From contig NZ_CP072642.1 of the NCBI RefSeq assembly GCF_018304765.1, positions 1,409,501-1,473,500 on the forward strand: DNA of 64,000 nucleotides, given 5' to 3'. Origin of the DNA: Chloracidobacterium sp. N (lineage in GTDB: Bacteria; Acidobacteriota; Blastocatellia; Chloracidobacteriales; Chloracidobacteriaceae). Positions 1 through 9,391 of this stretch are shown in pieces (position 1 is the stretch's first letter; each line of letters opens with the position of its first letter). The translations under genes were made by a program, and so were the position numbers. Below the pieces are notes generated by a model that was not told where the DNA came from, made no database searches, and was given only the letters and a program-made list of their open reading frames with translations.

Positions 1-1360
1 GGGGATGTTTTACAACGGGCCCATCGAGGGGCTTATCCTGGCCCAGCTCGTGCCCCAGCCACCCTTTGGCATCAGCTCAAACATCACCAACATGTTTCTC
101 AGTACGCCTTTTCTGCGCCAGGATGGAACGATTGTGCCGAACCCCTCCAATGGGATTCTCAATCCACGGCGGGGCGATCCGGTGGACTACTCCGTGTTCC
201 GCCCCATTCTGCTGTATGGACAGTTGCCGGCGGAACTTCGTCCGCAGTATTCCGTGCAGTACAGCCTGACGCTCCAGCGCAAGCTCCAGGATGACCTGTT
301 GGTGCAGGTTGGCTATGTGGGCACCCAGGGCCACCGGCTGTTGCTGACGCGGGACATCAACTTTGGCAATCCCCAGACCTGTCTCGACCTGAACCGGATT
401 CTGGGTCCCGGCACGTGCGGACCGTTCGGAGCTGACAACGAATACTTCGTGCCGGCTGGGGCCATTCCGGCGGGTGTGACCCTGCATCTGCCCTACGGCC
501 CACAGCGTACCGTGACCGGGCCGAACAATCCGGCCATCCGGCTGGTAGGGTTGCGGCCATTTTCCTCGCCTTTCTGCAATCCCCTGACCGGTGAGGGTTG
601 CCCGCCCGATGGTGTGCCGGTCTTTGCCAGCCTGTTTGAGCGGCAGACGGCCGGCAACTCGAACTACCATTCGCTGCAGGTGCTGGTGGACAAACGCTTC
701 GAGGAAAAAGGCATTCAGATTCAGGCGGCCTACACGTGGAGCAAGTCCATTGACAATGCTTCGAGCTTCGAGAACATCGTCAACCCCATCAATCCGCGGC
801 TGAGTCGTTCACTGTCCCTGTTTGACGCCCGTCATCGCCTGGTGGTGACGTTCGACTACCGGTTGCCCAAGGTGACTGGCCGGCGCTGGCTCGGCGGTAT
901 CCTCAACAACTGGGCCGTAAGCGGCATTGCCGTCTATCAGACGGGTTTTCCGATTCGCATCACCTCGTCGGATGACTTGGAGCTGATGAACAGCTTTGAC
1001 TTCGAGCTGCCGGGACAGCCGGACCTGGTGGGGCGGTTTCGGACCTTCGACCCCCGGCGCAACAACCTCTACTTTTTTGATCCAGCCGCTTTCGCGCCCC
1101 AGGAACTGGGGACGATTGGGAATGCGCCACGAACCATCTGTTGTGGTCCGAGCATCCACAACTACGATGTCACCCTGCGCAAGAACATCCCTATCAATGA
1201 ACGGCTGCGCATCGAGTTTCGCGGTGAGTTCTACAACGTCTTCAACCAGACCCAGTTTCTGAATCCGCGTGGCAACATCACGGAAGGGGAAAATTTCGGG
1301 CGGGTGACGCGCGCCCGTGACCCACGGCAGATTCAGTTTGCCCTCAAGCTGTTCTTCTGA
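1..1360 (+). CDS. TonB-dependent receptor, Oar-like (C-terminal part)
   Basis: The reading frame is open from the left window edge, so only the C-terminal ~450 residues are seen. The sequence reads as alternating short beta-strands and loops, with phrases typical of the large Acidobacteriota outer-membrane receptors that carry an N-terminal carboxypeptidase-regulatory domain: a 'VGYVGTQGHRL' stretch, 'AAYTWSKSIDN', 'IEFRGEFYNVFNQTQF', and a last residue Phe in 'FALKLFF'. The terminal Phe is the usual beta-barrel assembly signal. In this family the barrel sits in the outer membrane and imports bulky nutrients or handles peptides; the substrate cannot be told. The plug and the regulatory domain lie outside the window. 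No terminator hairpin is obvious after it. Confidence 0.85.
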   Translation, partial: GMFYNGPIEGLILAQLVPQPPFGISSNITNMFLSTPFLRQDGTIVPNPSNGILNPRRGDPVDYSVFRPILLYGQLPAELRPQYSVQYSLTLQRKLQDDLLVQVGYVGTQGHRLLLTRDINFGNPQTCLDLNRILGPGTCGPFGADNEYFVPAGAIPAGVTLHLPYGPQRTVTGPNNPAIRLVGLRPFSSPFCNPLTGEGCPPDGVPVFASLFERQTAGNSNYHSLQVLVDKRFEEKGIQIQAAYTWSKSIDNASSFENIVNPINPRLSRSLSLFDARHRLVVTFDYRLPKVTGRRWLGGILNNWAVSGIAVYQTGFPIRITSSDDLELMNSFDFELPGQPDLVGRFRTFDPRRNNLYFFDPAAFAPQELGTIGNAPRTICCGPSIHNYDVTLRKNIPINERLRIEFRGEFYNVFNQTQFLNPRGNITEGENFGRVTRARDPRQIQFALKLFF

Positions 1361-1617
1361 CAGGCAGGAACCGGGCCGCACCTCTGGCGTTTCGTCACGG
1401 GGGCGGCCCGTTGCCACCGGGACGGTTGGCAGGTGTGGGAAAGTGGAACCAGAAGCCGGGCCAGTGCCGACACCTGCGGCCGGGACGCCGGTGGTAGCGA
1501 TACGTCATCCGGCTGGAGTATCCTTTCACTTTGGCCCGGGGCGTCCGGCGGCGGTATGTTGACCAGCCGGCGTCCGGCCCTATTTTCTCCATGTGTCAAT
1601 CACACAGAAAACACGCC

Positions 1618-3654
1618 ATGTTCACCCTGAAGCCGTTTCTTACGGTTCTCCTGGCTCTAAGCTGGGCCCTCAGCCTGTCAGGTCTGGCGCTGGCCCAGAC
1701 CGCGCCTGCCACGGCACCCCGCCGGCTCGACAAAGGGACGTTCATGGAAATGGAGTCGGTGACAAATCCGGCCATTTCCCCGGACGGGCGGCAGATCGTG
1801 TTTACCCGTACTTTCGTGGACAAGATGACGGACCGCTACCGTTCCACCCTGTGGATTGTGGAGCGCGATGGCTCGCGCGCCCGCGAGTTGACCGGACAGA
1901 CCTACAGCGCCCGTCAGCCGGTGTGGGCGCCAGACAGCAAGCGGTTGGCCTTTGTGGCGGAACGGGACGGGAGCGCACAGATTCACGTCCTGACGCCCGA
2001 AACCGGCGATCTCGTGCAACTGACCCGTGTCGAGCAGGAGCCATCCGATCTGCGGTGGTCGCCGGATGGAAAGCAACTGTTGTTTTCGATGCTCGTGCCC
2101 GATCCTGATTCCCCCCTGCCCATCAAGCTGCCGGAAGCGCCGAAGGGCGCGCAGTGGGCCAAGCCCGCCTTGGTCATTGACCGCATGGTGTGGGCTGTGG
2201 ATGGGCAGGGACAGATTCCCCGTACCAAACGGCAGGTGTTTGTGCTGGATGCGCGGCTGGGCGGGACGCCACAGCGCATCACGGACGGGAAGTACAGCTA
2301 CGATGACCCGGAGTGGTCGCCCGATGGCCGGCAGGTGTATGTGTCCGCCATCCGGCGGGATGACTGGGAGTTTGCCCGGGGTGACAGCGAAATCTATGTC
2401 ATCACCCTGGCCACCCGGGAACTTCGGGCGCTGACTGACCGGCGTGGACGCGACGCCCAGCCGAAGGTCTCCCCGGATGGGAAACGCATTGCCTACGTGG
2501 GGTATGACCAGCAGAAGCTGACCTATCACATTTCCAGCCTCTACCTGATGAACGCCGATGGCAGCGAGTCCCGGCTGTGGGCGGGCGAGCTGCCCAGCTC
2601 CCCGACGCAGGTCACGTGGGTGCGGGATGGCAGCGGGGTGTATTTCCTCGTGGAGGAGCGCGGTACGGCACAGCTTTACTTTGCTCCGGTGAACGGAAAA
2701 GCCCGCCGGATCACCGAGGGGACGCACGTCCTGAGCAGTTTTTCGCTGGCAGATAACGGGCAGGTGGCGGCCATCCGGTCGAGCTTCCGGGAGCCGGGAA
2801 ACCTGGTGACGTTTCCGGTCGCCAGGCCCGGCGAGCTGCAGGTGCTGGTGGATGTCAATGCGGACGTGCTCGCCGGCCTGGTGCTGGGCGAGGCTGAAGA
2901 ACTGCGCTTCAGGTCATCCGACGGGCTGGAGATTCAGGGCTGGCTCATCAAACCGGCGGACTTCGATCCGGCGAAGAAATATCCCATGGTGCTGTGGATT
3001 CACGGCGGGCCGTGGTCCATGTACTCGGTGGCCTTCAACTGGGCGTTTCAGAACTTTGCCGCCGAAGGCTACGCCGTGCTCTACACCAACCCGCGTGGCT
3101 CGACCGGCTATGGGCAGGCGTTTGTCAACGGCATTCAGTATGCCTATCCGGGGAAGGACTACGACGATCTCATGGCCGGGGTGGATGCGGCTTTGGCCAG
3201 GGGGTTCATTGACGAGCGCAACATGTTTGTCTGCGGCGGCTCCGGGGGCGGGGTGCTGACGGCGTGGATTGTCGGGCACACCGACCGGTTTGCGGCCGCT
3301 GCTTCCATGCGTCCGGTGGTCAACTGGCATTCCTTTGTGGGAACGACCGATGGCCCGGTGACGTGGTACGACCAGTTTGAGAAGTACCCGTGGGAGGACC
3401 CGCAGGCGTTTGCTGTCCGGTCGCCGCTGAGCTACGTCGCCAGAGTGACGACGCCCACGATGCTGCTGACCGGCGAAGCCGACTTGCGGACGCCCATCGG
3501 GCAGACCGAGGAATACTACCGGGCGCTGAAAATGCTGGGGAAACCGACGCTGCTGGTACGGGTTCCCGAAGAGTTCCACGGCTTTCGGCGGCCGTCACAT
3601 CAACTGGCCCAGCAGCTCTACCTGCAGGCGTGGTTTGGGAAATACCGGCGCTGA
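1618..3654 (+). CDS. S9 family peptidase (prolyl oligopeptidase / acylaminoacyl peptidase type)
   Basis: 678 residues from the chosen ATG, which opens a clear signal peptide (hydrophobic core 'FLTVLLALSWALSLSG', cleavage near AQT), so the enzyme is probably periplasmic. An in-frame ATG at 1591 would disrupt the signal; neither start has a strong ribosome site. Residues ~40-400 are beta-propeller repeats with 'SPDGRQIVF', 'WSPDGKQLLF' and 'VSPDGKRIAY'. Residues ~430-678 are an alpha/beta hydrolase with 'WIHGGPW', nucleophile Ser542 in GGSGGG, Asp622 in GEADLRTP and His654 in EEFHGF, a complete predicted triad. The family cleaves short peptides or N-acylated peptides after passage through the propeller. 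trmFO begins 12 bases downstream and may be cotranscribed. Confidence 0.9.
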   Translation: MFTLKPFLTVLLALSWALSLSGLALAQTAPATAPRRLDKGTFMEMESVTNPAISPDGRQIVFTRTFVDKMTDRYRSTLWIVERDGSRARELTGQTYSARQPVWAPDSKRLAFVAERDGSAQIHVLTPETGDLVQLTRVEQEPSDLRWSPDGKQLLFSMLVPDPDSPLPIKLPEAPKGAQWAKPALVIDRMVWAVDGQGQIPRTKRQVFVLDARLGGTPQRITDGKYSYDDPEWSPDGRQVYVSAIRRDDWEFARGDSEIYVITLATRELRALTDRRGRDAQPKVSPDGKRIAYVGYDQQKLTYHISSLYLMNADGSESRLWAGELPSSPTQVTWVRDGSGVYFLVEERGTAQLYFAPVNGKARRITEGTHVLSSFSLADNGQVAAIRSSFREPGNLVTFPVARPGELQVLVDVNADVLAGLVLGEAEELRFRSSDGLEIQGWLIKPADFDPAKKYPMVLWIHGGPWSMYSVAFNWAFQNFAAEGYAVLYTNPRGSTGYGQAFVNGIQYAYPGKDYDDLMAGVDAALARGFIDERNMFVCGGSGGGVLTAWIVGHTDRFAAAASMRPVVNWHSFVGTTDGPVTWYDQFEKYPWEDPQAFAVRSPLSYVARVTTPTMLLTGEADLRTPIGQTEEYYRALKMLGKPTLLVRVPEEFHGFRRPSHQLAQQLYLQAWFGKYRR

Positions 3655-3666
3655 ACGGGGGGAACC

Positions 3667-5034
3667 ATGCATGACAACGTGGTGACGGTGATTGGTGGTG
3701 GGTTGGCCGGATGTGAAGCTGCCTGGCAGTGCGCGGAACAGGGCGTGCCGGTGCGGCTTTATGAAATGCGGCCGGTCAGGCCAACGCCGGCGCACACAAC
3801 GGACCGTCTGGCGGAGATTGTCTGTAGCAACTCGTTCAAGTCGGATGAAGTCAACACCGCGCCGCACCTGCTCAAGGAAGAACTGCGGCGGGCGCGCTCC
3901 CTGCTTATCGCCGTGGCCGAGGCGACGCGCGTACCGGCCGGGGCGGCGCTGGCCATTGACCGGGAACGGTTTGCGGCCGAGGTCACGGCGCGGATTGCTG
4001 CACATCCCCGGATTACGGTCATCCGGGAGGAAGTCACGCGGATTCCGCTGGACGGCGTGACCATCATTGCCACCGGGCCGCTGACCTCGGACGCCCTGGC
4101 GGCTGAGATTCAAAACCTGGCCGGGGCGGAGCAGTTGTACTTCTACGACGCCATTGCACCGGTGGTGGATGCTGAAACCATCAACTACGAGGTGGTGTTT
4201 CGCGCGGCCCGCTATGGGAAGGGCGGGGATGACTACCTGAACTGTCCGCTGAACAAGGAGCAGTACGAGGCTTTCGTGGATGCCCTGCTGGCGGCCGAGT
4301 GCGTGGCGCCCAAGGCCTTTGAGACCGACAAGGCGCAGTATTTTGAGGCCTGCCTGCCGATTGACGTGGCCGTACGTCGGGGGCGGGACACCCTGCGGTT
4401 CGGGCCGATGAAGCCGGTGGGGTTGTGCGATCCGCGTACCGGCAGGGAGCCGTATGCTGCGGTGCAACTGCGCCAGGAAAACCTCATGGCCGACAGTTAC
4501 AGTCTGGTGGGCTTTCAGAACTCGGTGAAATGGGGCGCGCAAAAGGCCCTGCTGCGGATGATTCCGGGGCTGGAACAGGCGGAATTTCTGAAGTTTGGCC
4601 AGGTTCACCGCAACACTTACGTGAACGGCCCGAAACTGCTGACGCCCACGCTTCAGGTCAAACACGAGCCACGGCTGTTTTTTGCCGGGCAGATTTCGGG
4701 CGTCGAAGGGTACGTGGAATCGCTGGCGACGGGGCTGGTGGCGGGTCGGTGGGCGGCGGCGCTGGTGCAGGGCAAGCCGCTGCTGCCTGTTCCGCGGGCG
4801 TCGGCCATTGGGAGTCTGCTCAACTACGTGGCCCACTGCGAAAACAACGATTACCAACCGGTCAACATCACCTTTGCCCTGCTGCCGCCGCTGGCGGAGC
4901 CCGAAGCCAGGGCCTATCGGCGGCGGCCGGAGCGGCGGGCGCGGCAGATTGCGTTGGCGCTGGCAGCTTTTGGTGAGTGGCTTATGGCGATGGAGGCGGG
5001 GAAGTCATCCTCCCTGGCCGGTGAGGCAGCATGA
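3667..5034 (+). CDS. trmFO: Methylenetetrahydrofolate--tRNA-(uracil-5-)-methyltransferase TrmFO
   Basis: 455 residues, the normal family length. TrmFO is a flavoprotein that makes ribothymidine at position 54 of tRNA using methylenetetrahydrofolate and FADH2. The N-terminus has the dinucleotide-binding 'VIGGGLAGCEAA' (residues ~8-19) and the family signature 'YEMRP' then 'EIVCSNSFKSD'. Cys53 matches the cysteine described in characterised TrmFO proteins, and Cys229 in 'FEACLPID' matches the second conserved cysteine. 'GQISGVEGYVES' near residue 345 is also typical. The stop overlaps the start of the following VWFA gene as ATGA, suggesting translational coupling with a functionally unrelated partner. 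Confidence 0.96.
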   Translation: MHDNVVTVIGGGLAGCEAAWQCAEQGVPVRLYEMRPVRPTPAHTTDRLAEIVCSNSFKSDEVNTAPHLLKEELRRARSLLIAVAEATRVPAGAALAIDRERFAAEVTARIAAHPRITVIREEVTRIPLDGVTIIATGPLTSDALAAEIQNLAGAEQLYFYDAIAPVVDAETINYEVVFRAARYGKGGDDYLNCPLNKEQYEAFVDALLAAECVAPKAFETDKAQYFEACLPIDVAVRRGRDTLRFGPMKPVGLCDPRTGREPYAAVQLRQENLMADSYSLVGFQNSVKWGAQKALLRMIPGLEQAEFLKFGQVHRNTYVNGPKLLTPTLQVKHEPRLFFAGQISGVEGYVESLATGLVAGRWAAALVQGKPLLPVPRASAIGSLLNYVAHCENNDYQPVNITFALLPPLAEPEARAYRRRPERRARQIALALAAFGEWLMAMEAGKSSSLAGEAA

Positions 5035-5984
5035 AGAAAACATGGCAAGTATGGTGGCGGATAGCGGTTTGGCTGCTGGGCGTCGGCAGCCTGTCCGTGG
5101 GGGCCCAGGTGGTGCCCGTGCCGGCCGATACCCTGCCGGGGCGTAACGGCGATACGGCGGCCGATGTTGTCGTGCGGGCGGACTATGTGACGGTGCTGAC
5201 TTCGGTCAACAGCACGACCGGTCTGCCGGTGCAGAATCTGAGCGATACCGACTTCGAGATTTATGAAGATGGCCAGTTGCAGGTCATCAGCCGGGTGGGG
5301 CGGCAGGCGGATCAGCCGCTGCGGCTGGCGCTGTTGCTCGACATCAGCGCCAGCGTCCGCAACCGGTTGAAGTTTGAGCAGGAGGCGGCGCTGGATTTTT
5401 TCCGGCGCGTGCTGCGCCCCCAGGACCGGGCGGCGTTTTATGCTTTCAATCACGATGTCTATCTGCGTCAGGACCTGACCTCCAGCCTGAGTGCGCTGGA
5501 AACGGCCGTGCGCGGGCTGGAGGCGCGGGGGGCAACGGCGCTGTACGATGCGATTTTCATTGCAGCGCGCCGCCTGGAGCGTGAACCCGGACGGCGGGTG
5601 ATCATCGTGGTCTCTGACGGACAGAACACGGTCAGCCGGGTGACGCGCGAGCGGGCGCTGGAGGAAGTCAACCGGACGGACGCCATCATCTTCGGCATCT
5701 GTCCCATCATTCGGACGGAATATGACGACTTTCTTCCGCCGCCGGACAATGACTTCGACCTTCTGTGCCGGCAGACAGGCGGACGGGTCTTTATGGTGAC
5801 GAGTCTCTCCGAGTTGACGACGGGTTTTGCCCAGCTTGAAGCCGAGCTGCGGGCGCAGTATGTGCTGAGCTATTACTCCTCAAATGACGCGCGGGATGGC
5901 CGGTTTCGCCGCATCGAGGTGCGCGTCAAGCGACCGGGTGTCACGGTACGCGCGCGGAGCGGCTACTATGCTCCGACCCAGTAG
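5031..5984 (+). CDS. Exported VWFA-domain protein (Acidobacteriota VWFA-related family)
   Basis: 317 residues with an N-terminal signal sequence (hydrophobic 'VWWRIAVWLLGVGSLSVGAQ'). A short beta-sandwich region around residues 40-85 ('DFEIYEDGQLQVIS') precedes a von Willebrand A domain. The metal-ion-dependent adhesion motif is DISAS starting at Asp104, with later 'GATALYDA' and 'VVSDGQN'. Proteins of this type are common in Acidobacteriota and are thought to mediate extracellular protein contacts; no specific partner can be assigned. The C-terminus ('VRARSGYYAPTQ') is the usual family ending. It overlaps trmFO by four bases and is the last gene of that transcription unit; about 225 bases with a candidate promoter follow. 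Confidence 0.85.
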   Translation: MKKTWQVWWRIAVWLLGVGSLSVGAQVVPVPADTLPGRNGDTAADVVVRADYVTVLTSVNSTTGLPVQNLSDTDFEIYEDGQLQVISRVGRQADQPLRLALLLDISASVRNRLKFEQEAALDFFRRVLRPQDRAAFYAFNHDVYLRQDLTSSLSALETAVRGLEARGATALYDAIFIAARRLEREPGRRVIIVVSDGQNTVSRVTRERALEEVNRTDAIIFGICPIIRTEYDDFLPPPDNDFDLLCRQTGGRVFMVTSLSELTTGFAQLEAELRAQYVLSYYSSNDARDGRFRRIEVRVKRPGVTVRARSGYYAPTQ

Positions 5985-6056
5985 TGACGGCTCCGGTCGT
6001 GACGGTGTGGCGTGTCAGAGCGTACCGTGAAATCCCGCTGTGGAGCCTGGCCAAAA

Positions 6057-6086
6057 TTGACTTGCCTGTGCTTCTTTGCATACGAT
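6057..6086 (+). promoter_or_regulatory. Candidate sigma70-type promoter
   Basis: TTGACT (6057-6062) and TACGAT (6081-6086) are separated by 18 bases. They lie ~120 bases upstream of the small gene at 6210, in the spacer after the VWFA gene. The match to bacterial housekeeping consensus is good, but the promoter consensus of this organism is unknown. Confidence 0.4.
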
Positions 6087-6209
6087 GGGTGTGCTTTTTC
6101 CCGGCAGGTTGAAAACTTGGGGCAGGGTCAGTGATGACCGGCCAGCGGGACTGGCGGGTTGCCTCTTTTTCGAGTCTGGGGAATCCTGTGGTGCGCCGGA
6201 GGTGGGGTG

Positions 6210-6428
6210 ATGAAACGTGACAATCCGTATCTGCAAGAGGCAACCAATCGTCTGAGCCATATTCTGCGCGAAGTGGTGTGGGAGTCGCCGCGGGTCCGGT
6301 CAGAGCTGCATAACCTGCGGGCTGAAGGCCATGAGGTGACGATGATTGTCGAAGTGTCGCTGGCGTTTCATGCGCGGCAGGACGGTTCACGGGCGCTGGC
6401 GGCCACGGCGAACCAATCCGAACGATGA
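6210..6428 (+). CDS. Small conserved-looking protein coupled to a Nudix hydrolase
   Basis: 72 residues starting MKRDNPYLQEATN. The start was chosen because GGAGG (6198-6202) lies seven bases upstream; the longer open frame from 6159 has no comparable site. The protein is soluble and charged, with no signal or membrane segment: a helical first half rich in Glu/Arg, then a beta-like 'GHEVTMIVEVSLAFHA'. The stop overlaps the ATG of the Nudix gene (ATGA), so the two are probably cotranslated. I do not recognise a family. The coupling suggests a shared pathway or a regulatory partner, but this is only context. Confidence 0.65.
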   Translation: MKRDNPYLQEATNRLSHILREVVWESPRVRSELHNLRAEGHEVTMIVEVSLAFHARQDGSRALAATANQSER

Positions 6429-7006
6429 GCATTCGTCCGTGGCACAAGTTGCCTCCCGAGCCGCTGGCGGATGCCAAGGTGTTTACGCTCCACCGGGAGC
6501 GGGCCTGTCCGCCGGAAGCGGAGGCTGCCAACGAGGCTGCGGCGCGGGATTTCTACGTCATTCACGCCCCGGACTGGGTCAATGTGATTCCCGTGACGCC
6601 GGACGGCGAGGTGGTGCTGGTGGAGCAGTATCGCCACGGAATCCACCACGTGACGCTCGAAATTCCGGGTGGGATGGTGGATGCCACAGACGCGACGCCG
6701 GCGGTGGCGGCCGCCCGTGAACTCGAAGAGGAAACCGGCTATGTGGCGGCGACCATCGAGCCGCTGGGCTACTGCCACCCCAACCCGGCCATTCAAAACA
6801 ACCGTTGCCACAGCTTTGTGGCGCGCGGGGCGCGCAAGCTCAAGCCGACACGCTTTGACGGCAATGAGTCGCTGGCGGTGCGGCTCGTGCCGCTGGAGAC
6901 CATCCCGACGCTCATCACGACTGGGCAGATTACGCACGCTCTGGTCATTGTGGCTTTTCACCGGCTGAGCCTGGTGAATCCAATCCTTCCCAACGTTTCA
7001 GGATGA
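6425..7006 (+). CDS. Nudix hydrolase (ADP-ribose pyrophosphatase-like)
   Basis: 193 residues. The Nudix box lies around residues 80-106: 'IPGGMV' leading to 'AARELEEETGY', with Arg-Glu and the Glu-Glu metal ligands present. The first glutamate of the textbook motif is replaced in an Asp-containing 'DATDATP' stretch. Flanking features ('VILVEQYRHGI'-type strand, 'EIPGG', 'CHPNPAIQNNRCHSFVA') fit the ADP-ribose or sugar-nucleotide pyrophosphatase branch, which recycles ADP-ribose to AMP and ribose-5-phosphate. The substrate cannot be fixed from sequence. It follows the small protein with an ATGA overlap and is followed three bases later by a glycosyltransferase gene, so it is probably in the same transcript. 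Confidence 0.88.
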   Translation: MSIRPWHKLPPEPLADAKVFTLHRERACPPEAEAANEAAARDFYVIHAPDWVNVIPVTPDGEVVLVEQYRHGIHHVTLEIPGGMVDATDATPAVAAARELEEETGYVAATIEPLGYCHPNPAIQNNRCHSFVARGARKLKPTRFDGNESLAVRLVPLETIPTLITTGQITHALVIVAFHRLSLVNPILPNVSG

Positions 7007-7009
7007 CTC

Positions 7010-7801
7010 ATGCCCGGCAGGTTGTCCGTTGTCATTCCGGTCTATAACGAGCGCCGTACCCTGCGTGAGCTGATCGCCCGGGTGCAGGCCGTCCGGTTGC
7101 CGCTCGAAAAAGAAATCATCTGTGTGGATGACTGTTCGACCGATGGCACGACTGACATTCTGCGGGAGTTGGCCGCAACACAGCCCAATCTCCGGGTGCT
7201 GTTTCAGCCGGTCAACCGTGGCAAGGGCGCGGCGCTCCGCGAAGGCTTCCGGCAGGCGACCGGGGATTACGTGATTGTCCAGGATGCTGACCTGGAATAT
7301 GACCCGGAAGACTACCCGCAGATGCTGGCGCCGCTGCTGGAGGGGAAGGCGGATGTCGTGTTTGGCTCGCGGTTTATGGGTGGGCGTCCGCACCGGGTGC
7401 TGTATTTCTGGCATTCGGTTGGCAATCGCCTGCTGACGTTGCTCTCCAACATGGTTTCCGACCTGAACCTGACGGACATGGAAACCTGCTACAAGGCCTT
7501 TCGGCGGGAGGTCATTCAGTCCATTGTGCTGGAGCAGGATCGGTTTGGGTTTGAGCCGGAGATTACCATCAAGGTCGCGCGGCGGCGGCTGCGGGTGTAT
7601 GAGGTTGGGATCAGCTACTATGGGCGCACCTATGAAGAGGGCAAGAAGATTGGCTGGAAGGATGGGATTCAGGCGCTCTGGTGTATTGCCAAGTATGGGC
7701 TGACCGTTCCGCGCACGCCGTTGCCGTTGCCGCCGGCGGAAGCCGCAGCCTACGGTTCACATCCTGCTCCGCAGACGGATGAAACCACCACCCTCCGGTG
7801 A
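7010..7801 (+). CDS. Family 2 glycosyltransferase (dolichol-phosphate mannosyltransferase-like)
   Basis: 263 residues, no membrane segment. GT-A fold signatures are present: '[17 protein letters not shown]' at the N-terminus, '[10 protein letters not shown]', '[10 protein letters not shown]', the metal-binding '[11 protein letters not shown]' near residues 90-100, and 'GSRF' soon after. '[12 protein letters not shown]' and 'FGFEPEIT' are typical of the polyprenyl-phosphate glycosyltransferase branch, which moves a sugar from a nucleotide donor to a lipid phosphate at the cytoplasmic face. The 3' end overlaps the next gene (a lipid kinase) by 23 bases, consistent with a shared lipid-carrier or envelope pathway. 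Confidence 0.9.
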   Translation: MPGRLSVVIPVYNERRTLRELIARVQAVRLPLEKEIICVDDCSTDGTTDILRELAATQPNLRVLFQPVNRGKGAALREGFRQATGDYVIVQDADLEYDPEDYPQMLAPLLEGKADVVFGSRFMGGRPHRVLYFWHSVGNRLLTLLSNMVSDLNLTDMETCYKAFRREVIQSIVLEQDRFGFEPEITIKVARRRLRVYEVGISYYGRTYEEGKKIGWKDGIQALWCIAKYGLTVPRTPLPLPPAEAAAYGSHPAPQTDETTTLR

Positions 7802-8207
7802 TGCGCCACCGGCACGCGCCCGGCTGGAGGTCCCCCGGTTGTGGGCGTCCTTTGGTTATGCCTGGGCGGGACTGGTGCGTACGTGGCAGTCGCAGCCCAA
7901 TTTTCGCATTGAGTGCACGATTGGCGGGCTGGCGTTGGCGTTGGCCTGGTGGTTGGAGGCCGGGCTGGTGCCGGTGTTGGTGATGTCGGCGCTGGTGTTG
8001 TCGCTGGAGGTGGTCAACAGCGCGATTGAAGCCGTGGTGGACTTGGCTTGCCCGGAGTTTCATCCGTTGGCGAAGGTGGCGAAGGACGCGGCGGCCGGGG
8101 CGACGCTGCTGGCGGCGGTGTTTTCGGTGCTGGTGGGGCTGGTGGTGCTGGGGGTGCCGTTGTGGGGGAAGGTGCGTGCGGCGTGGGATTTTCTGACATC
8201 CATCTGA
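7779..8207 (+). CDS. dgkA: Diacylglycerol/undecaprenol kinase DgkA family
   Basis: 142 residues. The small integral membrane kinase fold is recognisable from 'FGYAWAGL', the hydrophobic segments '[12 protein letters not shown]' and '[27 protein letters not shown]', and '[19 protein letters not shown]', followed by a third membrane helix. The E..N.AIE...D and H..AK..KD.A.GA motifs are the catalytic and metal-binding signature. The enzyme phosphorylates diacylglycerol or undecaprenol at the inner membrane. It overlaps the upstream glycosyltransferase by 23 bases, and its TGA stop lies inside a copy of the recurrent TCTGATAACG motif. Confidence 0.9.
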   Translation: MKPPPSGDAPPARARLEVPRLWASFGYAWAGLVRTWQSQPNFRIECTIGGLALALAWWLEAGLVPVLVMSALVLSLEVVNSAIEAVVDLACPEFHPLAKVAKDAAAGATLLAAVFSVLVGLVVLGVPLWGKVRAAWDFLTSI

Positions 8208-8212
8208 TAACG
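8203..8212 (+). repeat. TCTGATAACG motif, copy a
   Basis: Exact 10-mer on the + strand. The dgkA stop codon TGA is inside it. One of six exact copies in the window. Confidence 0.85.
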
Positions 8213-8231
8213 CAATAAGCATCTGGCTGGT

Positions 8232-9266
8232 GTGCACTTTTTGATCGTCAAACTGAGCAGCATTGGGGATGTCGTGCATGCCATGCCGGCGGTGGTGGCC
8301 CTGCGCCGGGCGTTTCCCACGGCCCGGCTGACGTGGGTTGTCGAGCGCGTGGCCGCGCCGTTGCTGCTGGGCGCGCCCGGTCTGGATGAGGTCATCGTTC
8401 TGGACACCCGCGGCTGGCGGCGGCAGTGGCACCGGCGGGAAGTGCTCCGTCAGGCGGCGGCTTGTCTGGCCCGGCTTCGCCGGTATCCGGTGGATGTGGC
8501 GCTGGATTTCCAGGGGCTGATGAAATCGGCTGCCGTGGCGTGGTATTCCCGGGCCCGGCGGCGGATTGGCTTTGCAACGGACGCCCTGCGTGAACCGCCG
8601 GGCCGGCTGGCTTACACGGAACAGGTCGCCGTTTCACCTTCTGAGCATGTGATTCGGGCGAATCTGCGTCTGGTTGAGGCGTTGGGCGTTGCGCCGCCGG
8701 AAACCTACGAGTTCTGGCTGCCGCCGCTGGAGGACGAAGCTGCCTATGTGGCCGGACAGTTGTCCCGGCAGGGCATCACCGGACGCTTTGCGCTGCTCAA
8801 TCCGGGTGGCGGGTGGGTGACGAAGCGGTGGCCGGCGGCCAACTTTGGGTATCTGGCGGAGTTGCTTTGGAGGCAGCATGGACTGGCCAGTGTCGTGACT
8901 TATGGGCCGGGTGAAACGTCGCTGGTTGCGCAGGTTCAGGCCGTGGTGCGGGCGGCGCCGGTGGCGTCCTTTCCGACGAACCTGCGGGAGTATCTGGCGC
9001 TGGCGCGGCGGGCGACGGTGTTCGTTGGGGGGGACACGGGGCCGCTGCATCTGGCGGCCGCCGTTGGGACGCCGATTGTCGGTCTGTATGGGCCAACGTC
9101 CGCTGAACGGAACGGCCCGTTTGCGGCGGCCGACAAGGTGGTTGGTCTCGATGCGGCATGTCGTACGGACTGTTATCGCCGTACCTGTCAGCAGCATATC
9201 TGCATGGACATTTCAGTTTCCCTGGTGGCACAGGCCGTTGGAGACCGCCTCCGCGCCCTGTCCTGA
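8232..9266 (+). CDS. Glycosyltransferase family 9 (lipopolysaccharide heptosyltransferase I-like)
   Basis: 344 residues from a GTG start. The N-terminus 'FLIVKLSSIGDVVHAMPAV' is diagnostic of GT9 heptosyltransferases. 'WVVERVAAPLL' and a later 'FVGGDTGPLHLAAAVGTPIVGLYGPTSAERNGPF' complete the two Rossmann domains. The family transfers heptose onto the lipopolysaccharide inner core at the cytoplasmic face. The C-terminal region contains several cysteines ('CRTDCYRRTCQQHICM'), seen in some members. It sits 24 bases after dgkA and completes an envelope-lipid cluster. I assign WaaC-like function only by family; the acceptor is not known. Confidence 0.87.
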   Translation: MHFLIVKLSSIGDVVHAMPAVVALRRAFPTARLTWVVERVAAPLLLGAPGLDEVIVLDTRGWRRQWHRREVLRQAAACLARLRRYPVDVALDFQGLMKSAAVAWYSRARRRIGFATDALREPPGRLAYTEQVAVSPSEHVIRANLRLVEALGVAPPETYEFWLPPLEDEAAYVAGQLSRQGITGRFALLNPGGGWVTKRWPAANFGYLAELLWRQHGLASVVTYGPGETSLVAQVQAVVRAAPVASFPTNLREYLALARRATVFVGGDTGPLHLAAAVGTPIVGLYGPTSAERNGPFAAADKVVGLDAACRTDCYRRTCQQHICMDISVSLVAQAVGDRLRALS

Positions 9267-9391
9267 TGGGGGCAAGTCCGGGGGGAGATTTTTGTTTTTG
9301 GGTGACTGGCCTGTGTTACGATGCGTGCCAAAGGCAGGCTGTTTGGTGCGGATACAGGAACGTCAGGAAATGACGTTGGGAAAGAGGTGAC

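Noticed and set aside
9317..9322. TACGAT as a -10 element for the HIT gene
   Set aside because: No acceptable -35 at 16-18 bases upstream; only a T-rich stretch.
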